Source: Astragalus membranaceus
Lineage: Eukaryota; Streptophyta; Magnoliopsida; Fabales; Fabaceae
DNA length: 64,000 nt
Direction: 5' to 3'
Assembly: GCA_039519185.1 (NCBI GenBank)
Contig: CM076846.1
Span: 68,102,614 to 68,166,613, forward strand
Positions 54,819 through 64,000 of the stretch are shown piece by piece. Numbering within the stretch: position 1 is the stretch's first letter; every line of letters starts with the position of its first letter. Below the pieces are notes generated by a model. The model did no database searches. It saw only the letters and a program-made list of their open reading frames with translations, and was not told the origin of the DNA. The position numbers and the translations under genes were made by a program.

Positions 54819-55913
54819 ATGTCAACTCAGCAACTCACTACCCGAGTATGCATTTTGTTTTGGCCTCTTCTTACTTTTTTTCCTTTGCATAGTCTTACCT
54901 CTCACTTATCTTTTTATTGCCTTACTTTCAGGATGCCAACTCTTATTTTACCCCTTTTGATCACGCCATCATTAAAGAGATGGAGGGCAACATAAGGACT
55001 TTGTTTTGTTTCTTTGATCCTGCTGTGGTCCTGCATGCTTCTTTTCATGTTATGTTTTCCATCTATTCTCATCATTTTATTTTCATGTTAAACGTGCCTT
55101 TGTTTCAGTTGTTTCTTTTGTGCAGGCTTATGCTGTGCTCCCATTTATGACAACTCTTTTGGAGCGTTCCATTCCTTATTTCGTGACACTAATTGATTGT
55201 GTTGGTACGCGTTTTGAGGTGGCCGCGAGGTGGAAGGGTGGTTTGCTTCATTTTTGTGAAGGGTGGAGTAGGCTTGGTTCACACTATAAGCTTAGGTTTG
55301 GTGGTTGGGTCATAATGACCTATTCTGATGATTTTGTTTTCAAGATTGTCGTGAGGGATCGTTCGCTCTATACAGTTCCGTGCCCAAAGCCTTCTCTGTA
55401 TTATGCTATTGGAAATGCTGATAAACCAATTGTTATTGATGCTGATGATTTTCCTCTTGAGAAATTTAAGTATCATGACCTCACCTGCACTCCAACTGCT
55501 TATTGTACTACACTCACTCTCCTTGATCTTATTTCTCTGGTGAGGTTTTTGTTTTTGTTTTGTTGGCTTTTAAATATTTTGTTGCGTTCTTTGTTTATGT
55601 TTGTTCCTTTTGTTTTGTATGCATGCAACGAATATCTGAGTCCTTTTGTCTCATTGCTATCCCTCAATCCATCACCAAAATCATTATTGTTGATGAGTGG
55701 AACCGTTCTTGGACTTGCCCTCTTGAGTGGCATCCTTCACCTACTGTTGCATGTCATCTTGCTCAAGTTTCCAAGGCTTGCTATGTTCGTGGGGAGTGGT
55801 ATAACTTATGCAAGACTAGGGGGTTGAAGAAGGGGCAGGATATACGACTTAGTCTTTCTAAGGACAGCAATAACGTGTTTTTTTTTAGTCTCAGCTGGTT
55901 TGGGAAAATCTAG
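54819..55913 (+). CDS. B3-like DNA-binding protein, gene 1 (4 exons, about 276 aa)
   Basis: Proposed exons 54819-54845 (MSTQQLTTR), 54932-55048, 55126-55539 and 55641-55913, all phase 0 with GT/AG ends. Exon 3 encodes a B3-type fold: VLPFMTTLLERSIPYFVTLI, then GTRFEVAARW, FCEGWSRLGSHYKLRFGGWV and FVFKIVVRD. Exon 4 holds a second, weaker B3-like half (IIIVDEWNRSWTCPLEW, VRGEWYNLCKTRGLKKGQDI). The acceptor for exon 4 (CTGAG/TCC) is weak; the expected TGCAG seems changed to TGCAA at 55624, so the gene may be impaired. B3 proteins are plant-specific nuclear DNA-binding factors; the target is unknown. It is paralogous to the gene at 56613. Confidence 0.7.
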
Positions 55914-56612
55914 CTTTGAGTTTGTTTGGTTCTTCTCTGGTGGTGGCTTCTACATGGAGACTCAGTTGTGTAATAGTGGTTCTTTCATGTAGTGTGGGTG
56001 TTGACAGTTTGTTGTTTAGTGTTTTCTAATGATGTAATATATATTTCCAGCTTTATTAGTAGTTAGTTTAACTAATGGGTGTAGACCTGTAGTAGTTAGT
56101 AGTTGTTTAGGAACTTGGACTCATCTTTAATGTTGTGCTGTTTAATTAAGTATTGGGCTTTAATGTTAATCATAATTTCCTTATTCTAATCCCTTTCCCA
56201 TTTTCTTATACTTAATCTCATCCATGCTTTTACCATTTTTCCTGGTTTAGTCATTTTTGTGTTTTACCTTTACTTTTTACCACAATAATACTCTCTTCTT
56301 TCTTTCAACTGCTAACAACCATAGCTTTTATTGCATCCTTTTTTTCTCTACAAGTGGCACTGTATTCCTTGACTCCACTTGGGCTTCGTTTGGCAGCTTG
56401 CAAGTTCTTTCTGAACCCTTCTTTCTTTCCTATTTTTCGTTTCTCTATAAAGATACTCTCTCTTGCACTTTTGTTTGTGCTTTTGCTTGAGGCATTGTCT
56501 TGGAAAAATTATCTAGGGCTCAGAGGTAAGTTCTATCTATTTTTGCATGTTCCTCAGTTATTATTTATATTTTTTGTTTTATGTTCTTACACTTTCCATT
56601 GTCCATGTATAG
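55914..56612 (+). other. Intergenic region between the B3-like genes
   Basis: T-rich. No gene recognised; frames at 56257-56620 look like non-coding pyrimidine-rich leader. Confidence 0.5.
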
Positions 56613-57548
56613 ATGAATAATAGGTTGTTGCAGGGTGCTCATAGGGGTCACAACATGGGTTTGAATATAAAGTTTGAGATTTATGAGCTCAAATATGTTC
56701 CAGCTCATGTGAGAATGTCATTTCTTTTTTTACTCATTTTATTAAATTCTGTTTGCATGCTTTCTAATTGGTTTGTGGTTTGCTCCTGTTAGGTTGAGGC
56801 CAAACTTCCTTATCTTTTTTCTGGTGAACATATTCAAGAAATAGGCAGTCGTGTGGTTCTTTTTGATTCCACTGGGAATCAGTTTGAGGTTGTTGTTGTT
56901 AAGAGAGGTTCTGATGTGTTTTTCACTCAGGGTTGGTCTCAGATGGGAAGGTTTTATGGTTTGCATCTTGGGGGGTGGATTCAAATGATGTATGTCCGCT
57001 TTGATCGTTTTTTTGTTGAGATTCGTGATAGGTTCTTGGTATATCCTTACACTGTTGGACCTCCTAAAATCATTAGGCTTGGTCAGGAACCTGCTTTGAT
57101 TCAAGATGATGATCTTATTTCTAATTCTTTGGATCAATCAATGTATGTTGGTAGGGTGCCTACCTTGGTGTTCACATTATACAAGACACTTGATATTGCT
57201 GATATGACCAGCCTCTTCTTGGTTTGCTTCTTTTTCTTTTATTCTTTCTTCTCTTATTCATTAATGAACTGTATGTCTTATGTTTATGTTTTTTGATTGC
57301 AGCATCTTCCTATTCAGTTTTGTGAGATGGTGCTTGCAAAAAATGATTCTGACATTATACTGGTTGATGAGATGGGTAAAGCTTGGCCCTGTCATCTTAT
57401 CTTTCCAAGGGGTCCTAACTCTTCTGAAGTTCGTCTCCGTGGATGGTCTCTCTGTCGTCAAGCAAATGGTTATGTTGAGGGTCTTTCTCTGAAGCTTGAA
57501 GTTCCCATTGAACAAAATTCCACATTTCTGTTACTAAATAGGTGTTAG
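56613..57548 (+). CDS. B3-like DNA-binding protein, gene 2 (3 exons, 256 aa)
   Basis: Exons 56613-56708 (MNNRLLQGAHRGHNMGLNIK onward), 56793-57221 and 57303-57548, all phase 0, introns GT/AG. Exon 2 holds a B3-like domain: AKLPYLFSGEHIQEIGSRVV, GNQFEVVVVKRG, FFTQGWSQMGRFYGLHLGGW, FFVEIRDR. Exon 3 holds a second B3-like domain: FCEMVLAKNDSDIILVDEMG, AWPCHLIFPRG, VRLRGWSLCRQANGYVEGLS. The frame is complete with TAG at 57546-57548. Same exon plan and domain order as gene 1, so a tandem duplicate, but better preserved. The exact first exon is uncertain; an upstream non-coding exon is possible. Regulatory target unknown. Confidence 0.75.
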
Positions 57549-58959
57549 TTTGTTTTAGGGGTTTCTTTATGTTTCTTATAAATGTAATTTTTAATTCTTA
57601 ACAACTTTATGTGTACTTCTCATTATGGGGCAACTTGGTTCTTTCGTATTGTACTTGCTATTGGAATTCTCCTTCTTAAATGGAATAATCTGTTTGTCTT
57701 ATTAGTTAACTACCATTTTGTTTCATTTTTCTAACCAAAACTGTCATTGACTTATACTAAGCTTGGCACTGTGGTTCCTTTACACTATCATTTTTTCCAC
57801 AATAAGATCCTGTGCATACTAATGTAACTGTGACATTGTCTATACTCTTGATCTTTTCTTATGTTCTCATTATTCAACTTATTTGCTTCTTTTCCTTTTA
57901 TCTTTTGTTTGCTTAACAATAAATCTATGCCTAATATTCTCTTCCTTTCACTTAATCTAAGTGGGGTTGTTCTTAAAAAATAATTAATTTGATTAACTGA
58001 TAGTTTGAAGACCTCTTTTTGGTTTTCTCCTTCGTTGATTTGCCAATTTAACCTTATCATAGCTGTTTTTCCAACTAATCGACCTGCTTAGATGTAAGAT
58101 ACAATAATGCTCTTTTTACTACTATTATGCAATGGCAATTAAATCTTTTACCTAAGTGCTTAAACTTCAATTTCAACTTCAACTGATTGCACTTCTATGT
58201 GAAGTGTGATTTGTTCCTCTTGATAGTTTGAAGACCTCTTTTTGTTCCTCTTGATATGTTCCTTTTGATTTGTTTCTTTGTGAAGTGTGGTTTGTTCCAA
58301 CTAATCGACCTGCTTAGATGTAACTTACAATAATGCTCTTTTTACTACTAATATGCAATCACAATTAAATCTTTTACCTAGGTGCTTAAACTTCATTTTG
58401 TTTGTCTGTTCCATGATTTGCATGTTTGCCACTTGCATCGTTTTTTATGATCCAAGCTATTCTCTACCTTATAGTTGCATGGTTGCCATATGGTATGTGT
58501 TCCTTTACTTATGCCATATGGTATGCGCTCCTTTGGTTAATGCCTGTACATTCTCTGCCTTTCTCTTCGCATGTTTGACACATGCTTCTAAAATTCTCTT
58601 TGCTTTGTGTTTGTTACACTCCTTAACGTACATGCAACCGAAATTCTCTGCTTTTGCTTTGCATGGTTGACACATGCTTCTAAAATTCTATTTGGTTTGT
58701 CTTTCATTAGGTGGCTAATCTTCCTTCTATTCCATTTTGATTGCATGATTGACACTTGGTTATTGATTGCCATTTGTTTCGTGTTATCTTCATCTTCAAT
58801 CTATCACCATTAGATTCATCTCAAGGGCCACAATTGAATACTTCTTCCTAATCATGCAACGTTTAATCTCTATAAAACCCTACGTGCTATGGGCTTTGGA
58901 ACATATCCACAGTTGTATCCTTCAGTATCTCATTGGTTTGGCCCATTTTACTCCACAAG
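57549..58959 (+). other. Intergenic region with a duplicated block
   Basis: AT-rich. A block of about 178 bp (TGATAGTTTGAAGACCTCTT ... TTTTACCTAAGTGCTTAAAC) at 57999-58175 is repeated, diverged, at 58222-58400. CACATGCTTCTAAAATTC is repeated at about 58577 and 58671. No gene recognised. Confidence 0.6.
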
Positions 58960-60924
58960 ATGCCTTCAATTGCTGAGATTGTTCCTGGCAAAATTGATTG
59001 GTCCTTATCTGTTCGTGTGATTCGTCTTTGGGTTGCCCCAGATTTTAAGAATCCTTCTAACCCAAACACACTTGAAATGATACTTCTTGATAAGAAGGTT
59101 TTTCATCATTCTGATTTTCATTTTTTAGTGTTATACTGTTATTCTTATTTCCTTTTTTTTGATTCTTTGAATTTGTTTCAATGCCTTCTTAGCTTGGAAA
59201 GATTCATGCAACTGTTAAGAGGGGTTTATTGAAGCAATTTGAACCCTTGCTGGAGGAGGGTTCTACTTATCTTATTGATAAGGTCCTGGTTGCTGCAAAT
59301 GATACTAATTTTGCAACTACTAACCATAAATATAAGCTTAACTTCATGGGAATTACAACTTGCATTCCTGTGGAAGCACCTTCTATTCCTTCCAATCACT
59401 TTGAATTCATGGCCTTCTGTGAGATTGCTTTAACTGAAAAGGAAGATGTCCTTATTGGTGTGTTCTTTATTATTCTTTTTTGTGTGTTGGTCTTGCGCTT
59501 TGCATTTCGTGTGTACCTAATTATTATTCACGTTGCTTTTAGATGTCATTGGGCATGTTCTGCAGAAGGATACACTCCAAGATTATGAACGTAATGGGAA
59601 TACAACTAGCATGTTACGTTTTGTGCTGGAGGATCTCAAGTGTGTTTTTTTTTTTGTTGTATTCCTTTCAAAATTTTAGTTTCTGTTTTACGGTTTTCTT
59701 TATGATTTACCACTTTTTGTCTTCTTCTTTTCAATGTTTATAGGCATGACACAGTTCAATGTGCATTTTGGGGTTACTATGCTGAAACAATGCATGAGAA
59801 ATTGGAACGCCATGGAACTTCACCTCCTCCTGTCATTATCATACAATTTTGTAGGCTCAAAAAATTTCAGGGTATTTTTCTTTTGTTGTTTCCTCTATCT
59901 TTTTGCTTTATTTGTTTTTGTATTGATCCTTTTTCTTATTATTTTCTTTAGGTGTCGCTGGGGTTTCTAACACTTTTCATGGAACACGTGTGTTTTTTGA
60001 GACTGACATTCCTGAGATTCTTGCTTACAAATCAGAGTATTTGGTTCTTTTTTGTTGATAGTTTCCTTTCATTTAGTTAAACATTAATTCCTATGTGCAT
60101 CCATGATGAGTTGTTTTTCATGCTAATCAGTATGGCTACTTCTTTCACTATGCCAACTCAAACTGTTACTCAAGTTAGTGCACCTGCTCCTGTGACTCTC
60201 CTTGATGATCTTCTCCAAACTCCTCGGATGACCATATCTGATCTTTTGGAGGCAACTGAGGTATTTATCTTTACTTCCTTATTGTCTTCACATAATTGTT
60301 GTTTACATTATCCATTAGTTTCTGCTATTTATCACGTTTTTTTTTTTTCATTTTTACTTTTTGTGTAAGCTTGCCTTGCAACTGTCCTTACACAGATTAT
60401 TGAAATTGATACAGAATATGGTTGGTACTATGACTCCTGTAACAAGTGCCTAAGGAAAGTTCGCAAGCAGGGATCCAGATACTTTTGCAGGAAATGTAAT
60501 AGGGTTGTCACTGCTATTCCTAGGTTGTCGTGCTTTCTTCTTTTATATTCTTCTATTCTAATCTACAATTTATGTTTTCTTTATCATTTTTTATTCTACT
60601 TTAACTTATTTATACTTCATTTGTTTGTTTTTCTATCTTAGGTTCAAGATAGAGGCTAAGGTGATGGACTCTACTGGCTCAACAAACTTTGTCCTATTTG
60701 ATCGTGTTGTGACACGATTCTTGGGCAGGACTCCTCAACAGCTTCTTGAGCCTCCATGTGATCCTGCTGAGTTGCCTGTTGATTTTCAGGATTTTTTGAA
60801 TAAGAACTTGCTTTTTAAGGTTGAGGTTGTGGAGGGAAATGTGTCTCAGCATTGGCAGCATTTTGCTGTTAAGCGTATCACTTCTGATGATGCCATTATT
60901 GGGCCTTTCCTTGCAAAGTATAAG
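58960..60924 (+). pseudogene. RPA1: RPA70-like single-strand DNA-binding protein, 8 exons, cut in exon 8 by a retrotransposon
   Basis: Exons 58960-59097, 59193-59457, 59543-59639, 59744-59871, 59952-60036, 60131-60260, 60396-60523 and 60642-60924. Phases agree at every junction, giving 418 codons without a stop. First OB fold: MPSIAEIVPGKIDWSLSVRV, LWVAPDFKNPSN, GKIHATVKRGLLKQFEPLL (DUF223/DBD-A type). Second: DVIGHVLQ, CAFWGYYAETMHEKL, VIIIQFCRLKKFQG. Third (Rep_fac-A C-terminal): a CX2CX12CX2C zinc ribbon (YYDSCNKCLRKVRKQGSRYF, CRKC) then FKIEAKVMDSTGSTNFVLFD. The family coats single-stranded DNA in replication and repair; shorter variants like this are also encoded by plant Helitrons. The frame is severed at 60924/60925, so the C-terminal end is lost or displaced beyond the window. 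Confidence 0.85.
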
Positions 60925-62109
60925 TGTAACATCCGCAAAATAATTAATGGGATTATTTGGATGTTAACCCAATTAAATTAATTTAGTACTCGACTGGTAA
61001 ATTTACTGAGTGCTAAAATTATTTATTGGTTGTCATCGGATCGTTAACCGGATAATACGGATCAAGGAAGTTTCGGAATCGAAATAGGAGAATTAGATCA
61101 ATATGGTAATTGGACCGCGTTGCTAATTATATACTAAATATATATATGAAACCGTGTGTGTGTGTAAAAGAAAGGAAAGAATTAATTGAAGAAAGAAAGA
61201 GGAGGCGAGAAACAGAGAGGAGAAGAGAAAAAGAAAAGAAGAGAGAAAGAAAGGGGGAGGAAGAAGAAGAGGAAAAAGGGGGTACTTCCGCTCAACAAAA
61301 CGACTTCCTTCCAACACGAAAAATGCTCAGCGTTACTTCCTCTTCGATTTGGTACCAAGATCTTCATCATCAACTCACTCTCTCTCACTTTACCATTTTC
61401 AAATTTGAGAGGAAAAAATTGAGGTTTTGATGGTTGAAGCTCAAGGATAGCTTGGGATGGTGGTTGGCGCGAACCCAAGGATGATGGATCGTTGATTGGA
61501 AGCGAGTTGGGGATTGAAAATCAAATTGGGGTTTTCGGTGAATAGTGGTTTGAGATTGAAGAAGATGATGAATAGTGTCCATGGAGGATTTCGAGGAATT
61601 CGGCATTCCGGTCAAAAGCGGTTTCGTGATCGAGTGGGAAGCTTTGGAAGCGGATTGGGTGTCGCCGGAGCGGGGAGCGTTCGTGTGGCTACTCGGTGAT
61701 TTCGGCTCGATCGTGGTTCACGCTTCAAGGGTGAGTTCTACTCACGTTTAGGATTTTTGTTTTTCGAATTAATTGATTGATCGTTTTATCGCTTTCGCTG
61801 GTCTGGAATATTACTTGATATTGTCTGTTTCGGGTTAGGAATTGATCGGAGCGAGTCTCGAGTTGTGTCGAGTTGAAATGGAATTTTGGTGATTTGATTT
61901 CGAAAGGTTTTGACTTAAAAACCGTTAATTGGAAAATACGTCGCATTTTGATACAATTCGTTTAAAATGAGTTTTTGATTGATTTGATTGATTATGTGAC
62001 TTTGATTGAAACTGTTTTTATAGTTGTCAAAACTGTTTTCAATCGGAACGAGAATCGGAATTAAGCGGAATCGCGGTTTTCGCGAGAAACCGCCAAATTC
62101 TGCACTTGA

Positions 62110-62235
62110 CAGACCCCCCTACTGTCAGTCCGCGCGCCACTTGCGCGCCGCGCGTCACTCGCGCGCCACTTGACAGATCCTACTGTCAGCTCGCGCGCCA
62201 CTTGCGCGCCACGCGCCACTCGCGCGCCACTTTGC
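62110..62235 (+). repeat. GCGCGCCACTT repeats in the LTR
   Basis: CGCGCGCCACTTGCGCGCC-type units, about six, with TGACAGA(T/C)CC spacers. GC-rich island in an AT-rich LTR; GCGCGC is palindromic. Confidence 0.85.
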
Positions 62236-62625
62236 AGATTTTCAACAGTTTTTCACTGATTTTGTTTTCGCGATATCTTTTGATTCCGGAACCCGATTGA
62301 GGTGTTCTAAGATGCGTTGGAAAGCTTATTCAGAGGCCTAACTGAATATTCTATTTTTAAGGAAAAATGAACTGTTTTTGATATGGAAAATTGTGTCGAA
62401 AAGCGGTCAAATAGAGTGCGAGTGTGAACTTGGATTTTATAAAACGTGGATTAAAGTGTTTCATTGATTGTCTGATTTGATGGACCGTGGGTTCACAGTA
62501 TTGCAGATATACGTATATAGTATATCGAGTTGGGTGACGACCCATGTGTAACATACTAGGCGGGGCAGTCATGATCCCCTTCCCTAGGCTCCATGCCAAT
62601 GGGAGAATGTACTATTGGTAGGGGG

Positions 62626-62825
62626 GTTCACCGGGATTCAGCGGTTACGCAGTCGGTGTTATGTTAAATTAATTGTTGTGCGGTCCACCGGGATGTAGCG
62701 GTCACGCAGCCGGTGTCGTACTGAGTTATAGCAGATTCCCCGGGATGTAGCGGTCACGCAGCCGGTGGAATGCTATGTGTAAAATAATGCGGTTCACCGG
62801 GATGTAGCGGTCACGCAGTCGGTGC
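62626..62825 (+). repeat. Four about 32-bp hairpin repeats in the LTR
   Basis: Units run from CACCGGGATGTAGCGGTCAC to GCAGYCGGTG, spaced about 52-57 bp. Ends CACCG and CGGTG can pair. Homologous in position and ends, but not in core sequence, to the array at 17520-17972. Confidence 0.85.
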
Positions 62826-63286
62826 CGTGTTGAGTTAAAAAATGTTTTTAAACAAGTACCGAGAGAGCGAGTAGGGGTATCGGTAGAACTCACTGAGATT
62901 GTATCTCACTGTTTAAATGTTGTTGTTTTACAGAGACACAGGGGCAGCGGAAATCCAAGAGGCACGAGTAGGTTGGGCTCGGACTGGTTGCTGATAGCCT
63001 AGCTTTATGTTTAAGCTTATTTCCCTTTTGTTGTCTGTATACTAAAACATTATGTATTTAGTGTATATCTTTCTTCCGCTTTCTTGTATGATACTGAATG
63101 CTATAAATGCTGATGGTATATGGTATGAGAACCATATTGACTTGTTGTAAATAAGACTATTTGGGTTTTATTCAGCGAAAAATTTATAGTGATATTCAGT
63201 GTCTAAGCAGGAAATATATCTCTGATGAATTAGGTTTGGTACACTTGGGTATTTTTACTCGATAAAAATACCGGGGGTGTTACAGT

Positions 63287-63298
63287 TGGTATCAGAGC
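63287..63298 (+). other. Primer binding site, initiator Met tRNA type
   Basis: TGGTATCAGAGC two bases after the LTR end. This is the complement of the 3' end of plant initiator Met tRNA, used by many Ty3 chromoviruses and Copia elements. Confidence 0.88.
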
Positions 63299-64000
63299 AG
63301 TTCGACCTAGTCGGACTTAGTTTAGGGTTGAGTCGATTCCTTGTTAGTCCTTGTTGTAATTACACTTGTGATGCTAAGAGACATTGAGCCTGATCAACTT
63401 AATACTTAGTGCATCATAAGCGGAATTATGACTAGATGATCAAGATGCAATCCTCGACCACAATCGGAATCTTCAACCGGTGCATCCTCAGGAAAGGTGA
63501 CATTACGGTGGAAGGATACACCGCTAAGTTTGGAAAATTTGTTTCAGTTTTACCAAGTGGTAAAGTAAGCTCCGGATGACGAATGGAGAATGCAGATGTA
63601 TAAGAGGGGCATAAGTGCTTTTATGACTTATGGTCTCAGCTCTTATACTATTACCAATTTTGTTGCCTTAGTGCAACCAGTCTATGTCGCCGAGGATGAT
63701 CTCATAAGGAGTATGGGAAAGGAAAGAAGGTAGTTGAGCTATCAACTCCGAATGCAAAGTCCTAAGATAATTTCATCAAAGGAAAAGCAGATGCAATTCT
63801 TTGATTCTTCAAAGGTCAGAAGATGTTCTAACTGTGGAAAGCCTCACAGTGGTGATTGCAAGCGAAGATCTAATCGGTGCTATTATAGTAATGTAGAGGG
63901 TCACTATGGTAAAGAGTGCCCTGCAAGGAAAAGTTCCAAGCAGCTCTAAGGCAAGAACGAGTCAACTGTCTTCTGGTCCCTACCAAAAGATGCACTAACT
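63299..64000 (+). pseudogene. Decayed gag of the retrotransposon, runs off the window
   Basis: About 63430-63720 reads in pieces (WRMQMYKRGISAFMTYGL, VQPVYVAEDDLI). A frame from 63734 to 63949 has two zinc-knuckle blocks: CSNCGKPHSGDC and CYYSNVEGHYGKEC, the latter with its second Cys replaced by Ser. The double-knuckle form with an initiator-Met primer site suggests a Ty3 chromovirus (Tekay/Del-like), but pol is outside the window. Stops and frame changes mean this gag is not functional. Confidence 0.65.

Larger units (their letters stand above)
60925..63284 (+). mobile_element. 5' LTR (2360 bp) of a retrotransposon inserted in the RPA70-like gene
   Basis: TGTAACATCC...GGGTGTTACA, followed by a primer site. 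Same family as the solo LTR at 17050-19790, related to family C at 5787/36529. Contains a GA-rich leader (61160-61290), a GC-rich CGCGCCACTT module (62110-62235) and four hairpin repeats (62626-62825). The target repeat would be ATAAG (60920-60924); the other copy lies beyond the window. Open frames at 61110-61700 are low-complexity. Confidence 0.9.

Overview
The window is nuclear DNA of a flowering plant, very probably a dicot and plausibly a papilionoid legume. The grounds are Athila- and Ogre-type Ty3 retrotransposons of the kind abundant in legumes, plant hAT transposons, a CYP92A-family P450 remnant, and tandem B3-like and RPA70-like genes. No prokaryotic signal, tRNA, rRNA or CRISPR array was seen. 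Family names are recognised by eye from motifs; no database was searched.

Left two thirds (1-39249): a nest of transposable elements. The outermost layer is a decayed minus-strand Athila element ('Athila-B'; LTR 37798-39249, gag 36535-37674 continuing at 4829-5781, pol 1349-4825, third ORF 1-825). Its gag zinc knuckle is split by a 30.7 kb insertion (5787-36529) flanked by CTCTC. The ends of that insertion are the two halves of one plus-strand LTR (5787-6137 and 34149-36529). Inside that LTR lie remnants of an Ogre-type element (gag 6138-7064, integrase pieces 24338-24699 and 29074-29400, 3' UTR, 3' LTR 31057-34148). Inside the Ogre lie a young, nearly intact plus-strand Athila ('Athila-A', 7243-24337) and a defective hAT (24708-29065). 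Athila-A itself carries a LINE-type insertion in its 5' LTR (8120-9400) and a solo LTR in its third ORF (17050-19790).

Middle (39250-48863): low-density sequence with gene debris. It holds a GA-rich leader-like segment, a CYP92A pseudogene cut at its exon 1/intron 1 border by a 778-bp non-autonomous hAT, several MITEs, a short ORF cut by a MITE, an uncharacterised reading frame, and one exon resembling the HEAT-repeat region of ATR kinase.

Right (48864-64000): a structurally complete hAT ('hAT-2', 48864-53779) with perfect 8-bp target duplications, an uninterrupted 664-residue transposase frame, and what appears to be a captured host exon of an acyl-activating enzyme. Next come two paralogous B3-like genes (54819-55913, 56613-57548) and an RPA70-like gene (58960-60924). 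The RPA-like gene keeps a clean eight-exon frame until another LTR retrotransposon interrupts exon 8; that element's 5' LTR is 60925-63284, followed by an initiator-Met-type primer site and a decayed gag.

The least expected signals are: (i) each Athila element carries its own short inverted-repeat motif at corresponding coding and non-coding places; (ii) three related LTRs carry different GC-rich palindromic modules at one internal position; (iii) the apparent exon capture by hAT-2; (iv) the B3/B3/RPA cluster, which could be Helitron-associated.
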